DNA of 64,000 nucleotides, from the NCBI RefSeq assembly GCF_036370855.1, contig NC_088099.1, positions 91,327,820-91,391,819 on the forward strand. Direction: 5' to 3'. Shown here piece after piece: positions 12,100 to 24,649 of the stretch; the stretch's first letter is position 1; each line of letters begins with the position of its first letter. Source of the DNA: Dromaius novaehollandiae (taxonomy: Eukaryota > Chordata > Aves > Casuariiformes > Dromaiidae). The translations under genes were made by a program, and so were the position numbers. The notes beneath the pieces were generated by a model, which saw only the letters and a program-made list of their open reading frames with translations, was not told the DNA's origin and searched no databases.

Positions 12100-14542
12100 C
12101 TTTGTGAGGAAAAATTCTCCCAGCTGCTCCTGGAGGAAGCACTGCTCCCTGAAGTGAGCAGCTGCCCAAAGCATTTCTGTGGATTTGCTCTGCCGCTGGC
12201 CTCTCGTCAGCAAGGACCTACCAAACTCACCTATCCTTCTGGTCTTCTCCCTGCGCATTGCTGTTCCTGAGTGGAGCTCCTGGCTCTCCCAGACCATGTG
12301 ACTGCCTTCTTTTTTTGCACTAGACCTCCTAAAGCCTTCTAGGGTTATCTCCTTCCTGATCAGGGTATACACTCATTTCCTCTGTTAGGTGACTTCTGAT
12401 CAGAATGAGCTGTCATTTCCTGATAGATAGTACAGGACTGGTGAGGTCCTTTTCACATGCTGTAAGTATTAAAGCAGTTACTGACACTGTCTTTTATTTG
12501 TGTTATCACTGGGCATTTGAGTTGGCAGCCACAGAGATATATTGTGAAGTTATGACTGCAAATTTATATATTGAAGTACCGCCAGGATAGCCACTTGTCA
12601 CGGAATTAATTAGATTCAGATTTATTAGAGTGCTTTTGATGTTTCATCAACTATAAGAGTTTGATTTTAAACATGGAAACTTCAGCTCACCTGCCATCCC
12701 CCTCATCTTGACATTGCTGTTCAAATGACTGGATGCTCAGGTTAGCATCCATCAGCTTTAGATGTGCTATAGAAGAGTTTTGTTTATTACAGACTCGTTT
12801 TCCGGCTCTCCTTTAGAAGGACGGTCTGAGCTCAGGAAATCCCAAGGAGAAGTGCTTAAGGAGATGAGCATTTTTCTGTGCATCTGGATATACAAAGAAA
12901 AATACCATTTTGAATTTAGGTCCTTCTGAAGTACAGCCTTCTCCTGCACAATAATGCGGGTACAGCAATGTAGCTACTGAGTGCTGTGAGACACCATGAG
13001 AAGTGTGGTTTCAGAGGGCCTTGAGCAGGGCACAGAAATTAAGAGAAAAATATTTTCACACCCTTCCTTATCTTTCTACATTACTCTTACAAGTAACCAA
13101 CTAATTTCCTGTGGAAAAATATATTTTACTACAAAAAAACTTTGTAGTCCAGATTTAAGGCAGAGTTGATTTGAGCACCTCTTTGGGTTATATTTTCTTT
13201 CTACTGAAATTTAGCTCTCTTAACTTGGTGTTAATGTTGTATTCAGGATACCTTCTTATCCCTATTGTTGTAAAGAAGTTAAAAAAGTTAAACTTACTGA
13301 TATGGTGTATCTGCTCTCTAATGCAGGAATTAAAAAAGCCGATGGAAAGTATGATGCGTCTTTGATAGCCCGCTGTTCTGCTGCAGTGCCTTTACTGATG
13401 ACAGGGGATCTCAATCAAGTGTAAATATTAATTTCCTAATGAGTACCATAGTGACAAGAAAAGGCTCATTTGTACATGCTTTTTCATTCATTTTCTGGTT
13501 TATATGCATCATACATCTTGTCATCCAGGTTTTACAGCCTCTTTTGTAACCAAAGATCAGCCTTAAAAAGATCAGATGCAACTGAGGGGGAAAACAATCA
13601 ATTAACCCCCCACTCAACAAGATAATAGTATGCATGTAAATCTGAAAGCTACTCAGGCTCAAAGAGCACTACTTGTTGTACAGTAGGTATCGACTGGATG
13701 GCTGCAACTCCTGCGTTTTAAGGAGAGGGCATTCTGTGGTATCATTTCATGAAAAAAGAACTATAGGAGACGTAGGGATGTAATACTTGGCATACCTTTC
13801 AAAACAGAGAAACTCTTTTTTCCATATTAGCTGCTAGGACTGCAGAATACAGGTTTGGCATCTGTTACATTTGTTTTTCCCCTTTTGTCCCTTTTCTTAG
13901 CCCAGACTCGTAAAGGCTTTAAATAACCTAAAGTCTTCTAGACATTAGGCTTAGAAAGGCAAAGACAGTCTTGAGAGGGAAGCATTTTTCTAGGTCAGGT
14001 AGTTGTACTTTGGAACTCCCATAGCATTGAAGAGAAAATATTTGTGCCTGATAAATCTTACCTAATAATGAATTCTTCTAGTCACTTGTTCAGAATGGGT
14101 GTTCTGGAACACTGATGTTTGTAACTGCAATCTCAGAGGGAGGCAGTGATTTAGGAATGCAGCACGTTTTGGTGTACCCCAGCAACATATGGTGTACCCA
14201 TGAGGTAGCTGAATGTGAAGTGGTTATTGAAGGATGTCCAGGGGCATAAGTTCAGTGGTTGACAAAGACTAGTGGAAGACTAGCTCTTTGACTGTACAAT
14301 TATAAAGCTCTGTAAATACCTCCATCTAACAGACTAAACATAAGACCTACTAAGAGAACACAAACAAAACCAGTGCTGCCTGTCACACACATTTCAATGG
14401 CAATCTTTTGCCTTGCAGTTTCAGCATTTGAATTACCAAGAGGTGGTAATGCCAGAGGAAGGAGGGCATTTCCTATACTTTGTGTTAGGTGAAGAACTTC
14501 AGTTTGGTAATACTGATCAGCTGCAGTTCTTAAAGGTACTTT

Positions 14543-14569
14543 AGGTCCTTACAGAGGTCCTTACAGAGA
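14543..14569. repeat. 13-bp period tandem duplication
   Basis: The word AGGTCCTTACAG occurs twice back to back with a 13-base period. This is simple local duplication. Confidence 0.75.
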
Positions 14570-17500
14570 TAGTGTGTGCTTTGACTCACATGCTTAATTT
14601 CTTGGTGACACCTCCAAGCTCTTCCATCATTTGGCTTGTGTTCCTGTCTCCAAGCTTTATATCTATATCTATAGCTAGCTATCTGTATTGAAAAGGAAAG
14701 GTGGCCACCTCCCCAGTAGGTAACACTGGAAACAGTGTTTGTTCCTGCTGTGTTTCCTGGCTCAAAATGGAAAAATTCTTGTGCATGACCCTTGATTACT
14801 GAAGCAGCTGTAGAAATTGTTTATATGCCACAGAAACAGTAGTAGTTTATTGAATACACAGTTTAGGTTGGTGGTTAAATTCCTCCTTTGGTTAAACCTG
14901 TGCAATCCAAAAGAAGTAATGAGAACTAGCAGCACTTCATAGTGTGATGCAAAAGGCTCATTTTTAAGACCAGTTTGAGAATGGGAAACTGTGAGGTTTC
15001 TTCCTCTTGCACAGCACAGTAGCCAGAGAAACAAGCTATCTTTAAAGCAATCCTTCCAGAAGACACTGTGTGCCATTCCTCCTGCTAATGTGTTCCTTTC
15101 AGCAATCTCAGCAGGCAGCTCTTTAAGTGACTGAATGCAACTGCAGTATGGTGATCTAGGCAATGACAAATGTTCACAGCTTCCTATCCTGGGAACTAGA
15201 ATACCTGAAGCATTTGTCTCTGAAATTGGGTAGGTATATCAGCTCCTGAGGGACCTTTCAGTAGCTCACCCAGGCTATCATTATGCTTCAGACATCACAT
15301 AATGCTTTGACATTACCAGTCTAAATAGCTTAATATGAACTTTGGAGCTTCCATTTATTGTTGTATTATAATAGGAAACAGAAAATTTAGTTTCAAAGTG
15401 AATTCTAAGATTAAATGACCTGAAGTTAGTAAGAATTTCAACTTCCGAAAGGGATGGTGCATAAATATGTTGAACAATGAAGGCAGTATGAGAGAGAGAG
15501 TTTAATCTCTGATGCTAGCAATAGAGGTTTAATTTAAAGGAATTTATTTAGAATTTCTTATTAAAACAATACTGATATTTAACAGGCACTAACTTTGAAA
15601 GATACAGACCAATACCACATTAGAAAAAAACAGAAAAGCAGCAACATTTCTAGCTACAGGTACTTTAATGATTGCTTCTAATCAGAACCTGTCTTCTAAT
15701 TACAACTGAAATCTGCCCTCAATATGAATTTCAGGAGAAAATTTATAATGCCATTATAATGATTTGTGAAGCTGTACCCTTTTTTAGGATGTCATTGGCA
15801 CTGATTCTACTGATTAGTTCACTTGGCTCTCATTAGTGGACATATTTTCTTTGTTGCTATATCTGCAGCATTTCAGAGTAGGGACCTTGTAAATGTATTT
15901 TAGTGTAAAACCTTCCCAGTGTACTCCTAGCTGCTAAACACAAGAATACCAACAGAGCCAGGAGTGCAAAAGTAGGCAATACATTTCAATTCTCATGCAT
16001 GTGCTTTATTTCTTAGATTTTTGGCTGGAAAACTAGAGCAATTTAGGCCTTTTGCTCCAGAAACCCTATAGAACTTCATTGTTAACTAGACCAACTCTGC
16101 AGGAGATTATTCTGAGTATATTGCATGAAGCTTGAATTGTCTGCAAAGCTTCATCAACTTACTTAAATGTCTTACACTATTTGGGGATCTTGAAATCTTT
16201 GACAATTTCCAAGTACATCTGAGTAAATTTTAGTTTAATACAAACTTTACCTCCCCTCCCTAGCCTCAGAGGAATGAGAGCTATGCAAAACTTTACTACT
16301 GATACAACAGATTCCTTAAATTCTCCTACTGAATCATGATGACCTCTGTCAAGCAACTTGAAACTCATTGTGTCCTGTTTCCTTGTCTGTAAAGCAGAAT
16401 TAAATCCAACTAACTGATTTCATGGCTATTGAGAATTTTATACTATTTGATTTCATTTTAAAAGGCAACATTGATGTTATATTAGCTCTTAAATCGTGCA
16501 GCCATATTGGATCCCACTGTACTAAGTGCTTTACAGATGTATAATAGTCTGACACCACCTCAAAGAGTTGCTAGCCTAAACAATACTTAGGTCATTTAGT
16601 GAAAGATTCTATATAAATGCAAAGTAGTTACTATTACAGTTGCTGAAACAGTGGAAGTTGAATTTCTTTTGTATGCAATATGTCATTGCAGTCATTTCCC
16701 AGGAAATGAAAGCAATTTCTCTGAAAGGTGAAGGTCTCTCTATCTCCCTCTCATTTTCTCATCCCTCCTTCTTACTTTTTTTCATCCTGTTTCAGGAGTC
16801 CCTGCGGCTTTGGGGATGGGAGGTGTTCATTAAAGAACTGGTAGGCAAACCTAATACTTCTTTTTTCATGTTAAAAGTTAGAGTGGCTTATCTTTTAATT
16901 CCAATGCACTGTGGAAACTGATGAGAGGAAATATTACCCTCTGCCTATCTTCATTTTTTGAAGAATATTTAAGCAATATTAATTTAGGAACAGTAGTAGG
17001 AATATAAATATATATTTAGAGAAGAGATCTAATCTTTCATGCTGCTATTTAGCATATGCAGCAATTTCCTTGTGAAACTCTCTGGTCCAGTTCTGGTCCC
17101 TTTGAAGTGGATATCAAACCTTAGCTGAGTTAAGCAAAGTCTGAATTTCACCTCTGACATTTAAATGCCACTATCATTCAAATATAGTTACTAGGATTAC
17201 AGAAGATACATTATGAAATGAAAATAACCTTTATATTACCAAGGTTGTTATCCCACTGGCAATCTGATGATAGCCTATCTTTTATTTTTTTAATATCACA
17301 GTGACCACTTGAGAGACTTCAAAGGTCCAGGTGCTATTTGGAGAGGTTTCTACATGGCCATAAAAATCAGATTCTAGATACATATCAGAAATCTCTTTCT
17401 TAACCTTCCTTTATCTTTTTTTTTATCTTAACATGACTTATTCTTCCCCAATAGTTTAGGCTGTATGTTTTCTTTCCTCAGTAATTCTTTCTCTAAATTT

Positions 17501-18365
17501 TGTCCCCTTTTCCTCTATATCTTCTCAGGTGTGGGCAGGAGGGAAACAGTGCAGCTAGGGGAACCTAAGGCTTGGGAGGGGGAAGAGGAAGGGTCTGATG
17601 CAGCTCAGATGTGATAGAAAGAGGTTTTTGGTTTTTGTGGGGGGGGGTGGGTTTAGTCTTCCTCCTTAAAGGTGCAGAGGGAATAGTGTGAAGTGTGTTG
17701 TAGCTCAGGAAGCTACTGAAAGTTGATGGAATGAGAGCAACCATGGGAAAAAGTTGTCTTGCAAAGACAGAGTGAGTAGGAGGGTATTTGCTTGATAATT
17801 TTTCTGCTTTAATGTGTCTTCTCCAGTAGAGCTATTTGTTCTCTATGTCAAAAGTTCATTGTTCCAGTGTGTGATCAAGTGAACCAGGCTTTAGAGACTG
17901 AAAGCTTCAATAGTGTTTTGAAGGGCTTCCCCCAAGGAAAGGTGCAAACAGCTTTGCTTCAAAGCTCTGGCTACCTCTGTGTTCACTCAAAGCTGCCCAT
18001 TGATGTCTACTTGTAGCCACATGAGCTCAAAGGTAGGGAACAATATGTACAGTTATAGCTGACTAAAATTTTATGGATTCTTGTTTTTCAGTTAAAAAAC
18101 ATTTTTTTCTTTTCTGTCAAATTCTATTAGGCCTTTTTTTTTTCCCTATTGTCTCTTATGATCTGAGGTTGCTGGAAGAAAATGTTTCCAGTGCTTGTTG
18201 AAACAAAGTTGTATTTGTTAAAGCAGAGTTTTCTGTGGAGATAAGCCAAAACAATAAACAGTGTTTCAGAACTTGAGGCTGAATCTTGAGACATCACCAT
18301 TCAATATGAAATATCACAAATGTAGATGCTGTTTGGCCAGTTTGGAAGTTTCTTTCAAAATTTCA

Positions 18366-18399
18366 ATAATATTAATGTCTCAAGATAATATTAATTATC
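18366..18399. repeat. TAAT-rich direct and inverted repeat
   Basis: ATAATATTAAT occurs at 18366-18376 and 18385-18395 (19-base period). The second copy overlaps an inverted repeat with arms GATAAT (18384-18389) and ATTATC (18394-18399). It holds several homeodomain-type ATTA cores in 34 bases. It could be a binding-site cluster or chance in AT-rich DNA. Confidence 0.5.
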
Positions 18400-21300
18400 T
18401 CAAACAGGTGAATTAAATTTTGAATAGATCTTCTATTAAGGGAATCCTGTGTTACATTATCTTAATGTATAATTTAGAAATGCTTCTTAAAAATGTCTGG
18501 ATTTTTCATGAATGGGCTAAATTTCTGCTTGATTTGAATACACTGACTTTGCTAGAATTGCACAAGGAGTTAATTTCACTCAGCATCTACTAAAGTTTTT
18601 TTTTTTTTTTACTTACAATACTTTTAAAAAATAGATGCTGAAGAAAAATAAATGCAGTCCATAGACTCCTTATATTAGCTTTGGTTATTACTATAATAAT
18701 ATGTAAATATAGGAGATATTTAAAAGTTTTCTAGACTGGGCCAAAATTTTGAGGGGAAAATGTAACGAACCATTTAAGGCATTGCTCATGGTCCTTCATG
18801 GCTATGTTTTTAATGTGTAGGTACAAAAGAAGCAGATTTGAGGTAAAGAGGTCATTAATTAACATATTCAGCAATGAATATTACATGCAAGGTGTCACTG
18901 GAGCGCACTGTGAGAGAAAGACTTCTTTTGTTTCGCTTGTCTTCTCATTGAGTATTTGAAATCTCTTCGGTTTTCTGGTTAATTAATGTTGATTGCAGGT
19001 GTAGCTTGTTAGACTCTACCTTAAGGAAGACGGAAGTAACTGTCTGTCTAGCTTGGCTTAGGCAGAGTAAACCTGGCTCTAAGATCTCCTGTTTTTAAAA
19101 GAGATGTCTATAATGCTGCTGAATTTAATGTAAAAGTGAAACCAAACCAGCTTTTGGTGACAGATTACCTGAGAATTATAAACAATGTCTGTTCTAGATA
19201 GATGTCTCTTCTACGTAAAGTTTTACTTATTACAAACTAAGTAGTCATGCTCTGAGGTCTCTAGCTTCAAAGGAGAACAGGGAGGAAATGAAATTGATAC
19301 AGATGGCTGAAAGATTCAGATTATATCTTGAAAATGAATATAGCTCTAGTTAAGTGAAATACAGTACCAAAGATGATTCTGTCCTTCTTGTGATTGCAAT
19401 AATTCTTTTACTGTATCAGTATCAAATAAGAAAGGTTGACTGTGTTACTAGAGCTTAGGGCTGGTTGATGAATTTTGTGCTGTTAGGATGTTGGAGACTT
19501 CTTTGTTTCAGGTATTAATTAACCCTCTAGCTTGCTGCAGCTTCCCTAGCTTACTGTAGAGATCCCACAACTGTTTTATGTGCAGAACAAAGTGCACACA
19601 TGCAGGAACTGGATCCTGCTCACGTTACGTGCACAGAAGGAGGAATCAGGATGGGCTAAGGACATTGTTAGTGCTTCTGGATGACCTTAAGCAAGCTGAG
19701 AAGTTTGTTTCAGTCCTTCTCACCCAAGCTCAGGATTTCATTGAAGCTTTTTTAGAGTTTTGTTTGTTTGCCTTGCAATCTAGTCAGATCCTCCACCTAT
19801 TATTTATTCTTCTCTTTGATCAAAGTTTTTCTTGTCTGGAACTTCCAAATGTCTTTGTATGTTATCTTTTATGAGATTTTTTTTGATGCTGAGAGAGCAG
19901 CTACTCTAAGTTTCATGCATGCTCTCTGAAGCATTCCTGCATGTGAAATTGTACCGACTTATACTCTGAGGAGACTAGTAATTCATTAAAATGGAACAGT
20001 ATGCAGGAAGCGACTGGCAGTTTGATGACTGAAGCGTTAGGCACAGAAAAATTTGGCTGGGGGGGTTGTGGGAATAAGTACATTAGTCTGCTGGCTTATT
20101 AGATGTCTGCTCCATATTTATAATATTCTCTTAAGGAAAAGAAAAAAAAACAACCACAGAGGACACTTGCACAATGTGCAAAGCTAGTGGCGGAGGTTCA
20201 GCTCTCCTAACTCTAGACACTTAAAAGTTAGCTCTCCAGACTAAATTACTCATATGAAGTTCCCTCTCCAGGCAAAAAGAATAGAGAGAAAGGTGCCTCT
20301 GAAGGGTAATTGATCCCATTTTCAGAGAGGTTTCTGAGAGGTATTGCAGGTGTTCTCTAGAAATCTCTCTCTCTCTCTCCATTACCTAGTCTCAGGCTCC
20401 CTCTATAGTCAATCTGCCTAAAAGCTGAGAAGATCCTGACTTTTTCTTTGTTCCCATAAACGGCATAGGTCTCTGCCCCTGGCTTGTGGCCACAAGCCAT
20501 GTGTTGCAATGGCCGCTGTTTGTCTGAATGCAGAAGGGTACTTTTTACATGACCTGTGTTTCCCAGTGAGGTCTGTATGGAGCCAAAGAATCTAACTTTT
20601 GGGCTTGGGATTTTGCATTAGAGGTCAGACACCCTAAAGGAAGGTGCTACAGTTCTCTACTGTATTAAGCATTAAGGGCCTGCTGAAGTCTGAGAACCAA
20701 GGAATTTAGTTATCTGCTGAGCACAGCCTGAGCTTCATCAGCTTTATTGTGAGGGAAATTTAATTGAGAATATTCCAGATGGAGTAAAGAAACAGAAGTA
20801 TCAGACTAGCACTCTGCACACAGCAAAATCTCCCGGATGTGATTACTGGGAGCAAAATGTCTCTGGAAGGATTTTTTTCTTATTTTATTATTGTTGTTGT
20901 ATACTTCTGAGTTCAGACATATTACATCAGTGAAAACGAAAAGCAACTCTTAATATCTTTTGCACATCACTGCCACTTAGTAAACAAAAGTCTCTATCAC
21001 TGAAAATTGTAGTCTAGTGTTCTGCTGCTTTTGTTATTTTCTTGAACTCAATATTTCTGACTTTTTTAATACTAATATATGGTTCCATTCATTAGAGAAA
21101 ATCCTTCACCAAAAATTGCAATTTTCATTTTTAATTCTTCCTTCCTTCTTTAAGCTTCCTATCTTTTTTTTCCCCCTAAATCTTCTTTTCCAGTGACAAA
21201 AGCTTGACCAAACAGAAAAAGATAGAATACATGGGGGAGGAAGCACCAGAAAACTGGATTACCTCCACTCTTAATTGGAATCTTCACAGAAAAATCAGAA

Positions 21301-23488
21301 TATATGCTAAAGAGCTTGAAAATAAATGGTACTGTACAAGGCTGTGTTACAGCTTTAATAACTGATTACATTATCTAACAACTCCAATGAAACACCTTAC
21401 ATTTGAAGATAATTTAGCACTTTCATATCAGCTTTCAGACATGAATATATAAATTCTGTAGAATGAGAAAAGACCTTTGGCGATGATTACATAAAAAATG
21501 GTCACTTTACCATGTAACTAGGTGGGTTTGGGTTCATTTCATGTTTCATTTGGGGGTAGGGGGAATGTAAAAGATGACATGAGACTTCTGAGGAGATTGT
21601 TTCGCATTGTTGAAAGATGGGGCAATTACCCTGACTTGTTGTATTATATTAGTAAAATGAACTTCTCTCCAGATAGGACAGAAAATAGAAAGCATTCTCT
21701 TAGGACTGTCACTGGAATTATGAACTTCTGCTTTGCATCACGTTGTTCCAGCTAAAATACAAGGCTTTGAAGAACCATTAGTCCTAGGGAAAAGTAGATG
21801 TGACACAATATGGCAATTGGCCTGTCTTGCTTTGTACGAGAGGCTAATGTATCTCACATTTCATATCAAAGTGAATGACACTGAGATGCTCCATAAAGGG
21901 AACTTAGAGAGGTTCCAGTGCAACTGTTTTGTGTTGTTTTTCGCTGAAGGAGGCTTGTTGTTTGGCTGTGTTTGGACCCAATGAAACCAACAAACCCTCC
22001 TTTTGGAACTTCTGTTGCCCCTATATTATATTTCTGAGTATGTTGTGTCCTTCCAACTCTTTTTTTTTTTTTTTTAAAGGAAATGGCAGTGTACTATTTG
22101 ATGGCTGCTGCTTTCAAAATGTGCCTTTCCCACTGTGCTGTCCCAGGGCACTGCTACTCTGACCCATCACTGTTACCCCAAGCCTGCTGACTGTAAATCA
22201 CTGCTCCAGACTCTGCTTATAATTACTCTCACTCCAGGCTCGGACTGTCTCAGGCTTGCCTGCCTACAAAGTTTGCCTCACCATGAGATGTGCCCTTTGG
22301 TTTTCTTTCTTCAGGCCATGTGGCAACTGGGAAGTGTGATATTGGGTATCGGTGTCCATAAAGGACACAGTGGGAGCCAAAGGTGCAGCAGCACGTTCCA
22401 GTGTCTGTGACCTCTGGCTGTCCTTGAGTGCTTTAACAGAATACAACTCGCAGGAGTCCATTTATCTAATAGCTGTGGGCTCTCTATAGCATGTATCTAC
22501 TTTCTAGCTGTCTGTCTTTCTGAATCCTGGTAGGCCTGGTTCCTTTTCCTGCATCACCTTGGTGGGTCAGGGGTATTTGGAGTTGCACATCTGTTGATGT
22601 GCATGACTTATTTTCAGCAGATAGGTAAACCCCAATCTTTGTCAACTTCATCTTTGGCCAGTAGCTAAAATCTTATCAGACTTTTGCAGTTCTCTTAAGG
22701 CTAGTCTTGGACTATAATTAATCTCATTTTAGATATCTCTTTTATCTTTTTTTTTTTTAAAAGAATCTCTGCCAGGAACGTGATGAATAACGTAAAGGAT
22801 GAAAATGATGGATATAGAGACATTACATAGCTGCTTAAATATGAATAAGAAACTGGTGTCTTCATGCAGGTACATTTCAAATATTGTCAATCAGACATTC
22901 CTATGTATTAAACTCAGTTCAATCTGAGAGACTGCCAAAGCCATCAAAAAATGAGTTATGCTTATGTGATTGTTATATTTGCTGCAGCCCTACAGGCCTA
23001 ATTTCATGCTAACTTATCCTGCTGTTACCTCATTTCAACTGACATGGCCAAATTTTCTTATAATACTAGCTTTCATAAGACTGCTTGCAGAAACTGAAAA
23101 ATGAATTTAAAAAAAAGTTTCCTGGTATCACTTTTTCCGCTTGTCAGTAAAAGACACAGCAATTTGTCATTTAGAGATCTAAATACCTTTTTGTCCATAA
23201 AAATGTGTACTTAGATATAAGTGACATAAAATATATCTGAAGCTTGGAGGCCCATTAGGAAGGATAGTTAAGGTTGGTCAGATATAAGGTCACAAGCCAG
23301 AGACAAATAAGTACTCTTGCCTATACTAAATTCTCTAAATGTTCTGGTGTAAAAGAATGCTAGTTTCTGATAAAGTTGCTGTAATTTTGAATGAATTATT
23401 TAAGATACCATTTCAAAAGAATTCTTAAATGTTGAAAATGAGGCATTTTGTTTCTGTGTTTTATGAGTAATTAATCAGACAGTGAAGT

Positions 23489-23508
23489 CCCGCTTAAGTC
23501 AAAGCGGG
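23489..23508. repeat. CpG-containing 7-bp inverted repeat
   Basis: Arms CCCGCTT (23489-23495) and AAGCGGG (23502-23508) with a 6-base loop. Stem CpGs are uncommon in this AT-rich context. No T-run or A/B boxes indicate an RNA gene. Confidence 0.6.
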
Positions 23509-23952
23509 AGTGTGTGAGAGCATAGGACTACTTGCGGGCTTAAAGTCCAGCATAGGCCTAAGTGCTTTGAATTGATATCTTTTTATTCTATTTTGATCAG
23601 TCCAGCTCTGCATTTACTCAGAATAAATACATGTATAAGTTCTGCTTGACCTCCTAAACTGAAAACCAATACAGAAATCTTTTCAGTTGGGGTTTACACA
23701 AAAAGGATTTCTTTTCTTTTTCAGCATAACGAGAACGCAAAATGAAGGATATTTACAAAGTATTTATTTTTAGAGGTTTTCTTTTCTAATTTAAAGAGAA
23801 AATAAAGTAAGCTTTGGAACAGTTTAAAAACCAATATATTCCTAGTTCTGTATTTTTTGGCTTGAAATATTTTCATTTTAACAGCTTAGCACAGTTTTAA
23901 GCAGTTAGGAAAAAAATAGGCAAATTGGATGATGCAGCATTTTGCTGGCTTT

Positions 23953-23982
23953 AGTGTTTGTGTGTGCGCGTGTGTGTGTGTG
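23953..23982. repeat. Imperfect (TG)n with CGCG core
   Basis: Alternating purine-pyrimidine tract of TG steps interrupted by GCGCG. This composition favours left-handed Z-DNA under negative supercoiling. No gene is nearby. Confidence 0.85.
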
Positions 23983-23989
23983 AAGAAAG

Positions 23990-24575
23990 ATTCTCCACAC
24001 ACAAAGGTTAACTTCCACTTTTATTCATAATCACTTTTCAAGTCTCTGCCTCACACAGCATGTGTCCCAGCACAATTACACTGCAGTTTGCTAAAAGCCA
24101 TTTGTGGTGCCCTGAATGAGTGCTCCCTAGCCCAAAGCCGGGGTTGCTGCTCTAAGCTGAGCCAGTATAAGCTTGAAACCTGACTTCAGCTCGAAGAGTT
24201 ATAGTGCAGCTGATCTCTGTTGGACCCAGCCGTGTTGGTGGACAGTAAGAAATCGCACACTGCTTGCAAGGAGTTAACTCTTCTTGCCCATCTCTTGTGC
24301 GGCGGGCTGTCCACAGTCGTGCAAGAGCCAGCAGTGCAGGCTGGCCATGTGCCTGCATCCCCATGTGCTTTCTGAAGGCTTGTTGGCCTCACTTTTGACT
24401 GCGGGTGGATACTGAGTACCAACATCTCTTTCCCGAAAAGACTGAGCTTTCTGTGAGGCTCCATCCGATTGTTTCAGGGATCCTTGAGTGCAGAGTTGTG
24501 CGCAGGCTTGTCCTAGCAGAAGGTCAGAATCTAATAGCGACTTCTGGGAAATGTTTTTTATCTGTGACTCAAAGA
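23990..24575. other. Gene-free interval, moderately GC-rich
   Basis: Overlapping open frames on both strands (up to about 143 codons) arise from higher GC and the adjacent microsatellite. They show no conserved motif and are not called as genes. Confidence 0.55.
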
Positions 24576-24577
24576 AC

Positions 24578-24581
<4 letters not shown>

Positions 24582-24646
<65 letters not shown>
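24582..24646. repeat. (TG)32 microsatellite
   Basis: 65 uninterrupted bases of alternating TG, the longest pure dinucleotide tract in the window. It is expected to be length-polymorphic and hard to assemble exactly. Confidence 0.98.
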
Positions 24647-24647
<1 letters not shown>

Positions 24648-24649
24648 TG

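Larger units (their letters stand above)
12100..23950. other. Gene-free interval
   Basis: No gene recognised. Contents are mainly low-complexity: T11 around 18599-18610, a G9 run at 17639-17647 followed by TGGG, a short (CT)n around 20365-20378, and a T-run near 22060. A TAAT-rich block lies at 18361-18400. The interval 15660-15830 is AT-rich with several TAAT/ATTA cores. Open frames are under 140 codons, without family signatures. Confidence 0.55.

Noticed and set aside
12016..12372. 118-codon minus-strand frame
   Set aside because: It crosses the (TG)n microsatellite, producing a His-Thr run; no gene-like sequence on either side.
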